NCBI GenBank assembly: GCA_003283875.1 | Contig: QBXD01000001.1 | Span: 1-64,000, forward strand | DNA length: 64,000 nt | Direction of reading: 5' to 3' | Source of the DNA: SAR116 cluster bacterium AG-321-A13 | GTDB lineage: Bacteria; Pseudomonadota; Alphaproteobacteria; Puniceispirillales; Marisalimonadaceae | Shown here: one piece after another, positions 8,640 through 16,343 of the stretch | Numbering within the stretch: the stretch's first letter is position 1 | Layout of the letters: each line of letters begins with the position of its first letter | Made by a program: the position numbers and the translations under genes | The notes under the pieces: generated by a model | What the model was told of the DNA's origin: nothing | Databases searched by the model: none | The model's input: the letters and a program-made list of their open reading frames with translations, nothing else

Positions 8640-9083
8640 CTAGATTACCGAATAATCCAATCCATTGTAATCGTACAAATCAAGTCCTAACTCATATATT
8701 TCTTTCACACTTTTCTCTGGTTGAGATTTGATATTAAGCCAACATGGTGTTTTAATGTTGTGTTTTGAACAATCAAATTTTGCATAATCAAGATATTCAT
8801 AAACATCTAAATAAAAGTCATAAAAGTGTATTGTATCATGTATTAATTCGGGTGGCTTAAAACCATAATCTATTAGCTGTTCAACAATGATATACATGTA
8901 TCTTCCATCCATTGTTGAGAAACGTGTTAATCGTCCATCGTCATCATCAGACATTTTATCGTTTAACCACCCGACCCATCCATTTGGATATTTAGCACGT
9001 ACGATATCTTTACTCGTAAAGAGACTCTCAAATTGACTTCTCATATTATAATATACCCTACCTTCTTTTAACCCATCTTCCAT
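8640..9083 (-). CDS. Hypothetical soluble protein
   Basis: I do not recognise this 147-residue acidic protein. It has no signal peptide or membrane segment. It carries an acidic run (MSDDDDGR, about 44-51) and many aromatic residues. The gene starts two bases after the stop of the upstream membrane protein gene (9086-9619), so the two form an operon. The close coupling suggests that it works with that membrane protein. Confidence 0.6.
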   Translation of the reverse strand: MEDGLKEGRVYYNMRSQFESLFTSKDIVRAKYPNGWVGWLNDKMSDDDDGRLTRFSTMDGRYMYIIVEQLIDYGFKPPELIHDTIHFYDFYLDVYEYLDYAKFDCSKHNIKTPCWLNIKSQPEKSVKEIYELGLDLYDYNGLDYSVI

Positions 9084-9085
9084 TA

Positions 9086-9619
9086 CTAAGACTTTTTATA
9101 ATTCTTATTTATTTTAATATAACTTCTTAAAACAAGGATAGTAAAAGCCATATAGAACAGTCCTAAACATAAATAATGTAAGTTATTTGTTGAAATTACA
9201 CTATGCAATTGATTTAGATTAGAAATAGGAAAAAAAGGCATCATATCCCTATGCATTACACTATCAAGAAGTAATTGGGAATAAGCACCCACAAACGCTC
9301 CACACCAAGCAGAAAACGTTGTTATTTTAACCTCAACCTTAAATAAAGAAAACTTTTTAGTGTATAAAATTATATTCCATAACTTCAAGCCTATCTCACA
9401 GAAAGATCTGCAAAATAAAGCTACAAATATGGCTATTAACGATGCACCTAAAATAGTGTGAAAAAATTTATGAGCAGGAATTCCTGTTGTATAGATATAA
9501 TATAAAACTTCTGTATCAATAATTATGTTTGTTAATGTAAAAATCGAAAAACTAAAATATTTTGGAAAGAAAGATTTAACTGAAGTACCTGCCATTAAAT
9601 GAAAAGGTGTAAAAGGCAA
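9086..9619 (-). CDS. Membrane protein resembling YdjM/DUF4184-type putative metal-dependent hydrolases
   Basis: The 177-residue protein opens with MPFTPFHLMAGTSVKSFFP and continues with a membrane segment and IDTEVLYY. The TPFH start followed by a membrane segment with D.E is typical of integral-membrane proteins related to YdjM and DUF4184, often called putative metal-dependent hydrolases. Further histidines (HKFFHTILGA, MHRDMMP) could bind metal. About four hydrophobic segments can be seen. Substrate unknown. It is the first gene of a two-gene operon with 8640-9083. The family assignment comes from resemblance only. Confidence 0.5.
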   Translation of the reverse strand: MPFTPFHLMAGTSVKSFFPKYFSFSIFTLTNIIIDTEVLYYIYTTGIPAHKFFHTILGASLIAIFVALFCRSFCEIGLKLWNIILYTKKFSLFKVEVKITTFSAWCGAFVGAYSQLLLDSVMHRDMMPFFPISNLNQLHSVISTNNLHYLCLGLFYMAFTILVLRSYIKINKNYKKS

Positions 9620-9725
9620 AAATAAAATCTCCTTGCATTAGAAAATTATTAAATTAGAAATCGAATTGCATACAGTTAATTTACAAATACTTTAATAATA
9701 TTATTTATATGATAGTGTCTATTTT

Positions 9726-10238
9726 ATGACTGATCAAATATTGCTTATGGGTAAACTTAGAAAGTGGTTTTGGTATTATGGTGTTCTGCCATTAGTTATT
9801 GCTTATTTAGTATGCCTCAATTTTTCTGCTGAGTTTGTAAATATTCTTCACATTGCAAATAAATCTATAACTTTATACTACATGGGTGAATTATTATATT
9901 ATTCAACTTTAGGCATAGGTTGCTTGATGATAATTTGGTGCATAATAAATGCAATTCGTGTTTACATAATATCATCAAAGATTACTGCTCCCAAACTTAA
10001 AGGTAAAAAGTACTCTTTCAATACATCTGTAATTTTGTTTCCAATTATTGCTTTTTTCGGATTTATTCCTCTTGCATTAATTTTAAGTAAAACAAAAATA
10101 TATTTTCCATTATTTCCTTTAATAGAACCAATAGCTCAAGACTTGACCCAGTACCTTTTCCCAATCTATCTGTTAATTATAAACGCTTTAGAATATATGT
10201 TTGGAAACTTTTCTTATTCCTATAAATACATTTCTTAA
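9726..10238 (+). CDS. Hypothetical membrane protein
   Basis: The 170-residue product has hydrophobic segments at about 15-38, 52-75, 100-122 and 135-155, so it should be an integral inner-membrane protein with three or four helices. It has no motif I recognise. It opens a plus-strand run of three genes, with gaps of 72 and 41 bp, whose products all carry membrane segments or signal peptides. It could be a small transporter subunit or an immunity-type protein; neither is shown. Confidence 0.55.
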   Translation: MTDQILLMGKLRKWFWYYGVLPLVIAYLVCLNFSAEFVNILHIANKSITLYYMGELLYYSTLGIGCLMIIWCIINAIRVYIISSKITAPKLKGKKYSFNTSVILFPIIAFFGFIPLALILSKTKIYFPLFPLIEPIAQDLTQYLFPIYLLIINALEYMFGNFSYSYKYIS

Positions 10239-10310
10239 TTTTTACTATTTGCCACGAACTTACCTTATTTCATACATAATCAAGTCTTAATTAGGCTTAT
10301 AAAAGGTACA

Positions 10311-11456
10311 ATGAACCTAAAAGTATTTTGTGTTTCATTTATAAACCTCCTAGTTGCATTAGCAGTTCCCGCTGCTAATGCCTCCCCTTCAAATCCTGAA
10401 AATTTATTATCACGATCATCCATAGAATATAAAAAATCCAATTTCTACAAATCTGATTATTTGATTGCTAAATATTTAGGTAGTAAGAATTCAAATATAA
10501 CGAATGCGATAAATACTATTTATGATAGAAAAAGCAACCAAACCCCAACATCTTTTATTGATGGTGAATATTCAAATGAATTCTTACAATTCTTTTTTAC
10601 AAGAACACTTCATCAATGGGGCTCCCAAAAGAAGGATGATGATGATAATATTCTTGTAAAAATTAACGGAAGCGAAAATCAGTACGTATCAGTATGGGGA
10701 AAACCTTACATAGAAACATGGTATATTCTTGCAAAAGGAAAAGAAAAAGAAATAGCTTATACTGTAGGGATGCATAGTGCAAAAGTCAGGATTGGAAAAA
10801 TTCATGAATCTGATCGATTACACCAACCTTGTGACACTTTTGATATAAATGGACCTATTCAGTATTTTTATGAACCAATTTTCACAGACATTAACAACAA
10901 CGGTAAAAAAGAGCTTCTTTTAAGATACAATGTCACTGTCGCAGACGGATATATACAGGTTTTGGATATTTTTGTTCCAAGAGTAAAAAATAATTATTGT
11001 TATTTAAGTCATAAGAAAAGTTATTATGGAAGAAATGGATTTGCTATTTTTGAAAATGGTAAAGTTGTTGTAAGCCAACAAACGAAAAAAGAAGGAGAGT
11101 CAGTCTTAGGCGCAACACTCCAAACTATGAAAAATTATAGTCCAAATGGCGATTTAATTAGTGAAAAGAAAGTCTTTAATTTCCTAAGAACTAAAAAAAT
11201 AGACATTCTAAATCCATATACAAAAATAAAAAAATCCGAAAAGAAATCTTACGAAGCCAATCTTATGGTTTGCCTAAGGGGGACAAAAACCCTTCCAAGT
11301 AATTGTGAAAATTTGGTAGATACAAGAGGCCCTTACAAAACAGAAGTTGAATGTGAGGACAGAATTTTGGAAATAAAAAAAGATCTTCCAAAATATAAGC
11401 CCATGTATGTGGCAAGAGGTTATTTATGTGAAAGAATTGCATTAAATATTAAATAA
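10311..11456 (+). CDS. Exported hypothetical protein with a DxNxNG calcium-loop-like motif
   Basis: The 381-residue product has a signal peptide (about 1-25, ending AAPAANAS-like). Near residue 195 it has FTDINNNGKKELLLRY, which resembles the acidic Ca-binding loop of FG-GAP/VCBS-type repeats (DxNxDGxxDL), followed by strand-rich sequence. The C-terminal 60 residues hold four cysteines (CLRG, NCEN, ECED, YLCER) that probably form disulfides. It sits between two membrane-protein genes of the island. I cannot name a function; a surface or periplasmic binding protein fits. Confidence 0.55.
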   Translation: MNLKVFCVSFINLLVALAVPAANASPSNPENLLSRSSIEYKKSNFYKSDYLIAKYLGSKNSNITNAINTIYDRKSNQTPTSFIDGEYSNEFLQFFFTRTLHQWGSQKKDDDDNILVKINGSENQYVSVWGKPYIETWYILAKGKEKEIAYTVGMHSAKVRIGKIHESDRLHQPCDTFDINGPIQYFYEPIFTDINNNGKKELLLRYNVTVADGYIQVLDIFVPRVKNNYCYLSHKKSYYGRNGFAIFENGKVVVSQQTKKEGESVLGATLQTMKNYSPNGDLISEKKVFNFLRTKKIDILNPYTKIKKSEKKSYEANLMVCLRGTKTLPSNCENLVDTRGPYKTEVECEDRILEIKKDLPKYKPMYVARGYLCERIALNIK

Positions 11457-11497
11457 AATGATCTTATGTAGTTGATTATGATTGATGGAGAGTTAAA

Positions 11498-12358
11498 ATG
11501 GAAGGGCTGATATTATTTTTTGCTTTAGCATTATTTATTTATGCAGTTAGATTTTTTCACAAAAAAAATAAACAAATTGAAGAAGAAGTTAGGAATCAAA
11601 AACAAAAAAAACAAATGGAGATACAAGAAAATAATTTAAAAACTATAAGGGAAAATTATAAGAATTTAATAGAAAATGATGACACCGAAACTGAATTTGA
11701 CGGAAATGAAACTTCATATGGTGAAGAAAATATAATTCATGGAGGTGCACTTAATTATAGTAATTGGAGCTTTGAAAACACTCTAAGATTTATAGGTAAA
11801 AACTCTCTCAAATTAAAACATATTGATACAGAAAAATATGCATTTAAACATATTTCATTTGATTTAGATTCGAAAAAATCATTTTCAAAAAACTTAGATG
11901 TTATAGCTTCTCAAACTGAAAAAGTTAAAAAATATGAAGTGCAAAACAAGACTGATATTACTGAAGCAATCAAACATATAAATCTTGTTAAAAATGAAAT
12001 AAAAAAATTAAAATCTTGGATTATTCAAAATATAGAAAAAATTCTTATAGAAAATGCTAAAAAAGGTAGAAAACTGCCTTTTGTAATCTATTTCAAAGAT
12101 CATTATGATAAAAGTGTGCAATGTTGGTTAAATATAGAATTTGAGCGCTTAGGATTATCTCATCCTGACGTTTATAATTTGGATGAACAGCAAACCTGTG
12201 AAAAGATTTTTACACTCATTAGTTCTAATCTAAAAATCGATAGACATTTTAAAAAACTTAATTTGGAATATTGCATATATAAAAATCTTGACGGATTAAT
12301 AATTTTTAAAGAAGGAGAGAAAAGTCGTTATTTGAAAGGTGAAATTTATTTCAATTGA
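11498..12358 (+). CDS. N-terminally membrane-anchored helical protein, unknown function
   Basis: The 286-residue protein has one hydrophobic segment at about 3-20, then a very basic K/Q/E-rich coiled coil (22-60), then an acidic stretch and a soluble domain (about 75-286). The order suggests a cytoplasmic domain held to the inner membrane. RBS-like GGAG lies about 9 nt before the ATG. Its last 8 bases overlap the end of the convergent gene 12351-13373, whose product is anchored at the opposite (C-terminal) end. I recognise no family. Confidence 0.55.
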   Translation: MEGLILFFALALFIYAVRFFHKKNKQIEEEVRNQKQKKQMEIQENNLKTIRENYKNLIENDDTETEFDGNETSYGEENIIHGGALNYSNWSFENTLRFIGKNSLKLKHIDTEKYAFKHISFDLDSKKSFSKNLDVIASQTEKVKKYEVQNKTDITEAIKHINLVKNEIKKLKSWIIQNIEKILIENAKKGRKLPFVIYFKDHYDKSVQCWLNIEFERLGLSHPDVYNLDEQQTCEKIFTLISSNLKIDRHFKKLNLEYCIYKNLDGLIIFKEGEKSRYLKGEIYFN

Positions 12359-13373
12359 AGTAAAGATAGCCAATGAAAAGTATATTTAGAGTTATAAGTA
12401 AAAAGATATAAAATTTTAAAGATGAAAGATTTTTTTTCTGCTTGCCTAAGTCTTCAGCAATCTCCTTTATATAATTTAGTGGGTTTCTACCATCAACAGT
12501 ATTAAATCTTTGATTTAAATTTCTTTCTACTGCGTCTATCTGAAATCTTAAATCTAATAATTTTTGAAAAATTGTTTCTTTTGCTACTGAAAAATTAAAG
12601 AAAGCATCTTCATATTTATAATTTTTTTCTATAGTTGCTTCAGTTAAGTGATTAATACAACTAAAGTTTAAAGTTAATGTTTTAAGTTTTTCACCGGGAA
12701 TATCTTCAAAATATCGAGTTGTTTTTTTAATTTCAAAATATGTACTAATATTACTACTTGAATGTGGCTTTTTTAATAAATCAATAATTTTTTCATACTG
12801 ATCATTGTATATATTTATCCTACCATCATACATTATTTGCACTAAATTATATAATTTTCCGTCAATTTCTATTATATTTCTGGAAGATTTTTTATCATCT
12901 TTTTTAGAGATTGGTTTTTTTTCAACATCAAAGTAAATTGAAATATTTGAACCTTTATTATCCACAGCGTTAGAACTGCTTAAGATTGCAAGTTGTTTGT
13001 ATGAAGTCCCTTTAAAAAAATGTAAATTCTCTAATTGAACATCATCAGAGAAGTATTTTATAAAATTAAAATATTTTGTATTGTTTTCTTCATCAAATTT
13101 TTTAATAAACTTTAAAATAGGATGATTTGTAAAGCCTAAAAACTTTCCATATAGAAAAGTTTTATGTTCCTGAATTAGAGTAATATCAGAAGCTTCTGAG
13201 TCATAATTACTTAACCAATCATCAGTATTTAAATTTTCATCATAATTTTTTAAATTCTGACTTAACTCTAATATTTGAGCAGTTTGTTTAAATCTAGATA
13301 TAGAAATTATTGAATAAACACTATCATTTAAAGTAACATATTTTTTGTATAATTGTTTTTTTTCTAATTCCAT
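12351..13373 (-). CDS. C-terminally anchored membrane protein, unknown function
   Basis: The 340-residue product is soluble and charged for most of its length and ends with a single hydrophobic segment (about 320-339, FYIFLLITLNILFIGYL). No signal peptide is present, so the protein should be tail-anchored with its bulk in the cytoplasm. A helical region (about 268-315) precedes the anchor. I recognise no domain. It converges on, and overlaps by 8 bp, the gene for an N-terminally anchored protein. Confidence 0.55.
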   Translation of the reverse strand: MELEKKQLYKKYVTLNDSVYSIISISRFKQTAQILELSQNLKNYDENLNTDDWLSNYDSEASDITLIQEHKTFLYGKFLGFTNHPILKFIKKFDEENNTKYFNFIKYFSDDVQLENLHFFKGTSYKQLAILSSSNAVDNKGSNISIYFDVEKKPISKKDDKKSSRNIIEIDGKLYNLVQIMYDGRINIYNDQYEKIIDLLKKPHSSSNISTYFEIKKTTRYFEDIPGEKLKTLTLNFSCINHLTEATIEKNYKYEDAFFNFSVAKETIFQKLLDLRFQIDAVERNLNQRFNTVDGRNPLNYIKEIAEDLGKQKKNLSSLKFYIFLLITLNILFIGYLYFN

Positions 13374-13424
13374 TTTAAAATATTAACAAATGTAACTTTT
13401 AAGTAAAATGTAAAACTGTTAACT

Positions 13425-14126
13425 ATGAAATATATTTTAATATTAATTTATTTTGTACTTAGACTATCAATAGCCTCAGCATCAGATTTAACAATAGATG
13501 ATTTAGTTACTCGAGATGGTCTTTATTATAAGAAATTTACTGATGTTCCTTTTACTGGAGAAATAAAAGGTAGGGAAAATGGATCATTCAAGAACGGCAA
13601 GAAACATGGAAAATGGCTTAAGTTTTATGAAAACGGACAATTAGAAAAAAAAGGCTATTATAATAAAGGTATAAAAGATAAAGAATTTTATAATTATTAC
13701 ACTAATGGAAAATTATTCAGTAAAGAAATTTTTAAAAATAATCCCGGTGAGTCTTCTAGTGAACGTATTGAATATTTTCATGACGGAAACGTATCATTAA
13801 GAGGTGCAACTCTTGATGGAAAAAAACATGGTGAATGGCTTAGCTACTATAAAAACGGTAAATGGGCTTCTTTGTATAGATATTTAAAAGGAAAACTTGA
13901 TGGTAAATTAGTTAATTATTGGGAAAATGGTAAAGTTAATATGACAGGATACTATAAAAATGATACAGAAAACGGAGAATTTTTTTGGTACGATGAATAT
14001 GGTAAATTAGTAAGAGAAGGTCATTTTGTTAACGGAAGAAAAAATGGAGAATGGACTTTATATAAATACGGTAGAGTCGATATAAAGAAGTATTATAAAA
14101 ATGGTAAAAGAGTAAATAGTCCTTAA
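13425..14126 (+). CDS. Exported YwqK/MORN-like repeat protein
   Basis: The 233-residue product has a signal peptide (about 1-19, ending ASAS). The rest is a run of about seven 20-24-residue repeats of the type G.....GKWLKFYENGQL...GYYNKG, which is the MORN-related pattern of YwqK-like proteins. YwqK itself was proposed as an antitoxin in Bacillus, but MORN_2 repeats occur in many exported proteins, and no toxin-like gene is next to this one. Typical roles are binding to lipid or protein surfaces. It is the last cargo gene before the integrase. Confidence 0.75.
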   Translation: MKYILILIYFVLRLSIASASDLTIDDLVTRDGLYYKKFTDVPFTGEIKGRENGSFKNGKKHGKWLKFYENGQLEKKGYYNKGIKDKEFYNYYTNGKLFSKEIFKNNPGESSSERIEYFHDGNVSLRGATLDGKKHGEWLSYYKNGKWASLYRYLKGKLDGKLVNYWENGKVNMTGYYKNDTENGEFFWYDEYGKLVREGHFVNGRKNGEWTLYKYGRVDIKKYYKNGKRVNSP

Positions 14127-14146
14127 TATAATTAATAAACTTACGA

Positions 14147-14164
14147 GTTAGTTGTACAACTAAC
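14147..14164. promoter_or_regulatory. Perfect 18-bp palindrome, possible operator or recombination-protein site
   Basis: GTTAGTTGTACAACTAAC is identical to its own reverse complement. It lies in the 229-bp gap between the end of the MORN-repeat gene and the end of the integrase gene. It is not followed by a T-run, so it is a poor terminator. A dimeric DNA-binding protein site is the likeliest reading. The protein is unknown. Confidence 0.4.
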
Positions 14165-14355
14165 GATGCAACTTAAAACGGCCTCTAAGTTACATGCAAT
14201 AGCTAGTATATCCCCAGTGTCCCTTGTATACCCTTTATATTCTTATTAATATAATTTAAAACATCATTTAAAAGCGATTTAAGAGTCACTGAGTCTATAT
14301 AATTTCATGAACCCTTACGTTTACTTATCTCACAAACTTTGACTCTGTGTGAGTC

Positions 14356-15306
14356 TTATTTCGAGCCTTTATAATGAGCATATCTGAATAGCTGCGATAT
14401 TGTTCTGTGCCCACTAATTGACGCAATGTGAGGTATAGAAAGATTTTGCTCAAATAGACGACTAATGGCTTCATGCCTAAAATCATGGAACCGTATTTTA
14501 ATATTAAGTTTGTTGCATAATCGCTGATAACAGAGCCTCAGACTATTTACGCTTATTGGAAATACTTTTTCATCGATCATTTCTAAGTTTTCTAAAACTA
14601 CTCGAACATTATCATTAATTTGAATGGACCGAGCATAACCAGTTTTTGTATTATTAATATTAATAAAATTACGTTTTAAATCTATATCCGACCATTTAAG
14701 ACAAAGTATTTCTCCTCTTCTCATTGCAGTATTTAAAGCTATTAAAATAATGGGCTTTAAATAGATGTTACTGTGCTTTGAAGCTTCTTCCAGCAGTGTT
14801 GTAAGATCATGATCATTTATACGCCGAACAGCTCTTTGGTGGATCTGTGGGAGTCTAATGCCCGTAAATAGGTCATTCGGAACGTCCCAGTCCCATTCTA
14901 GTTTTGCAACTTGCAGCGCATGTTTTACAATGCCAAATTCACGTATAATTGTTGATGGCTTGACGCTCAATAATCTCTTATCTCTGTATTCAGCTATCTG
15001 CGCTGCTGATAGCATATTAAGAGGTAATGCAACCCATTTGTTTTTTATAAAGGCATTAATCATAAAGGTTTCAGATGAAGCTGATTTCTTATGGGGAATT
15101 ACAACTTCTTTATATTTGTCTAAAATCTCAAAAAGTGTTTTGGGACGATATTGCATTCCTACTTTTATATTTTTTTCGAGCTCTATTTCTTTCGATCTTG
15201 CCCACCGTCTTGCAAGATCAAGAGTAAGAAAAGTTGCAGATGTCCCCTTTCCTCTTATTCTTACTTGTACCTGATACTTGTTATTTCGTTTACGTATTGT
15301 TGCCAT
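14356..15306 (-). CDS. Tyrosine-family site-specific integrase
   Basis: The 316-residue protein is a complete tyrosine recombinase. Residues 1-45 look like an N-terminal arm-binding region (IRKRNNKYQVQVRIRGKG), about 55-155 the SAM-like core-binding domain, and 160-316 the catalytic domain. Catalytic residues are visible: Arg196 in NTAMRRGE, a Lys near 221, His274 and Arg277 in FHDFRHE, His300 in SGH, and Tyr309 in FRYAH, nine residues after His300. The start codon is 78 bp from the pseudo-tRNA-Val copy, the usual position of an integrase next to its attachment site. It should insert and excise the island at tRNA-Val. No excisionase gene is recognised. The frame is intact, so the element may still move if the sites are functional. 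Confidence 0.95.
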   Translation of the reverse strand: MATIRKRNNKYQVQVRIRGKGTSATFLTLDLARRWARSKEIELEKNIKVGMQYRPKTLFEILDKYKEVVIPHKKSASSETFMINAFIKNKWVALPLNMLSAAQIAEYRDKRLLSVKPSTIIREFGIVKHALQVAKLEWDWDVPNDLFTGIRLPQIHQRAVRRINDHDLTTLLEEASKHSNIYLKPIILIALNTAMRRGEILCLKWSDIDLKRNFININNTKTGYARSIQINDNVRVVLENLEMIDEKVFPISVNSLRLCYQRLCNKLNIKIRFHDFRHEAISRLFEQNLSIPHIASISGHRTISQLFRYAHYKGSK

Positions 15307-15383
15307 ATATCTCTCCTATTATGACTGTAGAGTGACAACAACGAAAAATATGACTTACATTTGTAGCTAAACTGTTGATATTA

Positions 15384-15459
15384 TGGTAAAAACCTACTGG
15401 GATTGAACCAGTGACCCCTTCGATGTCAACGAAGTGCTCTCCCGCTGAGCTATAGTCCC
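15384..15459 (-). pseudogene. Pseudo-tRNA-Val at the right island end (attachment copy)
   Basis: Bases 15396-15459 repeat the tRNA-Val(GAC) gene from its first base through the T arm with one change (D-loop GGTA to GGGA). Beyond the T stem the sequence departs: the 3' acceptor strand TAGTCCC is replaced by AGGTTTTT before ACCA, so it cannot pair with GGGACTA. The copy should not yield a working tRNA. Its 5' side carries the chromosomal flank, so the native promoter now sits upstream of a broken copy. Confidence 0.8.
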
Positions 15460-15530
15460 ATTATCAAATTATTCAATATGTGATACTAATATAAATAATG
15501 TTAAAAGATAAAATGTAAAGTTAAATAATC

Positions 15531-15902
15531 ATGAGAAAAGTTATTTTGAAATGTAAGGGAAAAGAATTAGTTTTCGAGTTAAGAGATACTTTAACTGCTG
15601 ACATAATTTATAATTCATTACCACTAAAATCAAAAATACAGAAATGGGGAGAAGAAATTTATTTTGAGACTGGATTAAGCATTGAATTAGAAAAAAACGC
15701 TAAATCAGTTGTAAATATTGGTGAAATTGCTTTTTGGAATAGTGGATCTGCTATAGCCATAGGATATGGAAAAACTCCAATTTCTAAAGGTGACGAAATA
15801 AGACTAATCTCACCTTGCAATATATGGGCGGACTGCAAATTTAATAAAAGTTACATCGAAAATATAAAAGAAAATGAGATAGTTATTTTAGAAAAAATTT
15901 AA
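15531..15902 (+). CDS. Cyclophilin-like fold protein (TM1367/PF04126-type)
   Basis: The 123-residue product matches the small cyclophilin-like family: GEEIYFET near 40-47, VNIGEIAFWNSGSAIAIGYGK near 62-82 and PISKGDEIRLISPCN near 83-97. These are all conserved in that family. The fold resembles cyclophilin but known members lack a proven isomerase activity, and some stand beside amidohydrolase genes. It is the first chromosomal gene right of the island and ends 2 bp before the convergent thioesterase gene. Confidence 0.75.
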   Translation: MRKVILKCKGKELVFELRDTLTADIIYNSLPLKSKIQKWGEEIYFETGLSIELEKNAKSVVNIGEIAFWNSGSAIAIGYGKTPISKGDEIRLISPCNIWADCKFNKSYIENIKENEIVILEKI

Positions 15903-15904
15903 AT

Positions 15905-16342
15905 TTATAGTTCTATATATATAGTGTCTAATGTTTTTTTAAAATCATAATTTAGTGGTATTGGAGTATTTTTAACTCTATCTACATATACATGTACAAA
16001 AAAACCATCTGCAGAAGAAATTTCATCTTTTTCATGAAATAAACCTACTTCATACCTTACTGAACTAGTTCCAATTTTGGTTACTCTTATCCCGGCATCA
16101 ATATCTTCAGGATATTGAAAGGAAGAAAAATAATTGCAGCCTGATTGAACAATTAAACCGATATTTTTACCATTTTTTATATCAATTAAATTGTTTTGAA
16201 TAAGCCATTTATTAACTGCAGTATCAAATAATGCATAATAAACAATATTATTCATATGGCCATAAATATCATTATCATTCCACCTTGTGCTTATTTTAGA
16301 GAAAAAATTATATTCACTTCTATTAGAGGGTTTTTTTTTCAA
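15905..16342 (-). CDS. Acyl-CoA thioesterase of the 4HBT (hotdog) family
   Basis: The 145-residue product carries the signature TRWNDNDIYGHMNN, with the catalytic Asp of the YbgC/4-hydroxybenzoyl-CoA thioesterase type, followed by the long hotdog helix YYALFDTAVNKWL. These enzymes hydrolyse acyl-CoA thioesters. The length is normal. The ORF begins one base after the aminotransferase stop, so the two are co-transcribed. Substrate is unknown. Confidence 0.85.
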   Translation of the reverse strand: MKKKPSNRSEYNFFSKISTRWNDNDIYGHMNNIVYYALFDTAVNKWLIQNNLIDIKNGKNIGLIVQSGCNYFSSFQYPEDIDAGIRVTKIGTSSVRYEVGLFHEKDEISSADGFFVHVYVDRVKNTPIPLNYDFKKTLDTIYIEL

Positions 16343-16343
16343 T

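Larger units (their letters stand above)
417..15395. mobile_element. tRNA-Val-integrated genomic island of about 15 kb
   Basis: The island is bounded by direct copies of tRNA-Val sequence and carries a tyrosine integrase just inside the right copy. Its 13 other genes are mostly unrecognised exported or membrane proteins plus one polymerase-like protein. No relaxase, mating-pore, capsid, tail, portal or terminase gene is visible, so it is not a complete prophage or self-conjugating element. Base composition is as AT-rich as the chromosome, so composition does not mark its edges; the boundaries come from the repeats. Gene order is mixed: plus 631-3794, minus 3791-5962, plus 6162-7574, minus 7594-9619, plus 9726-12358, minus 12351-13373, plus 13425-14126, minus integrase. 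Confidence 0.8.

Noticed and set aside
14858..15274. Open frame on the plus strand inside the integrase gene
   Set aside because: It lies fully antisense to a well-supported integrase and has no motif or RBS of its own, so it is a shadow frame.
417..15395. Island as a prophage
   Set aside because: An integrase is present but no capsid, portal, terminase, tail or lysis gene can be recognised.
417..15395. Base composition as proof of foreign origin
   Set aside because: The rest of the window is about as AT-rich, so composition by eye does not separate the island.
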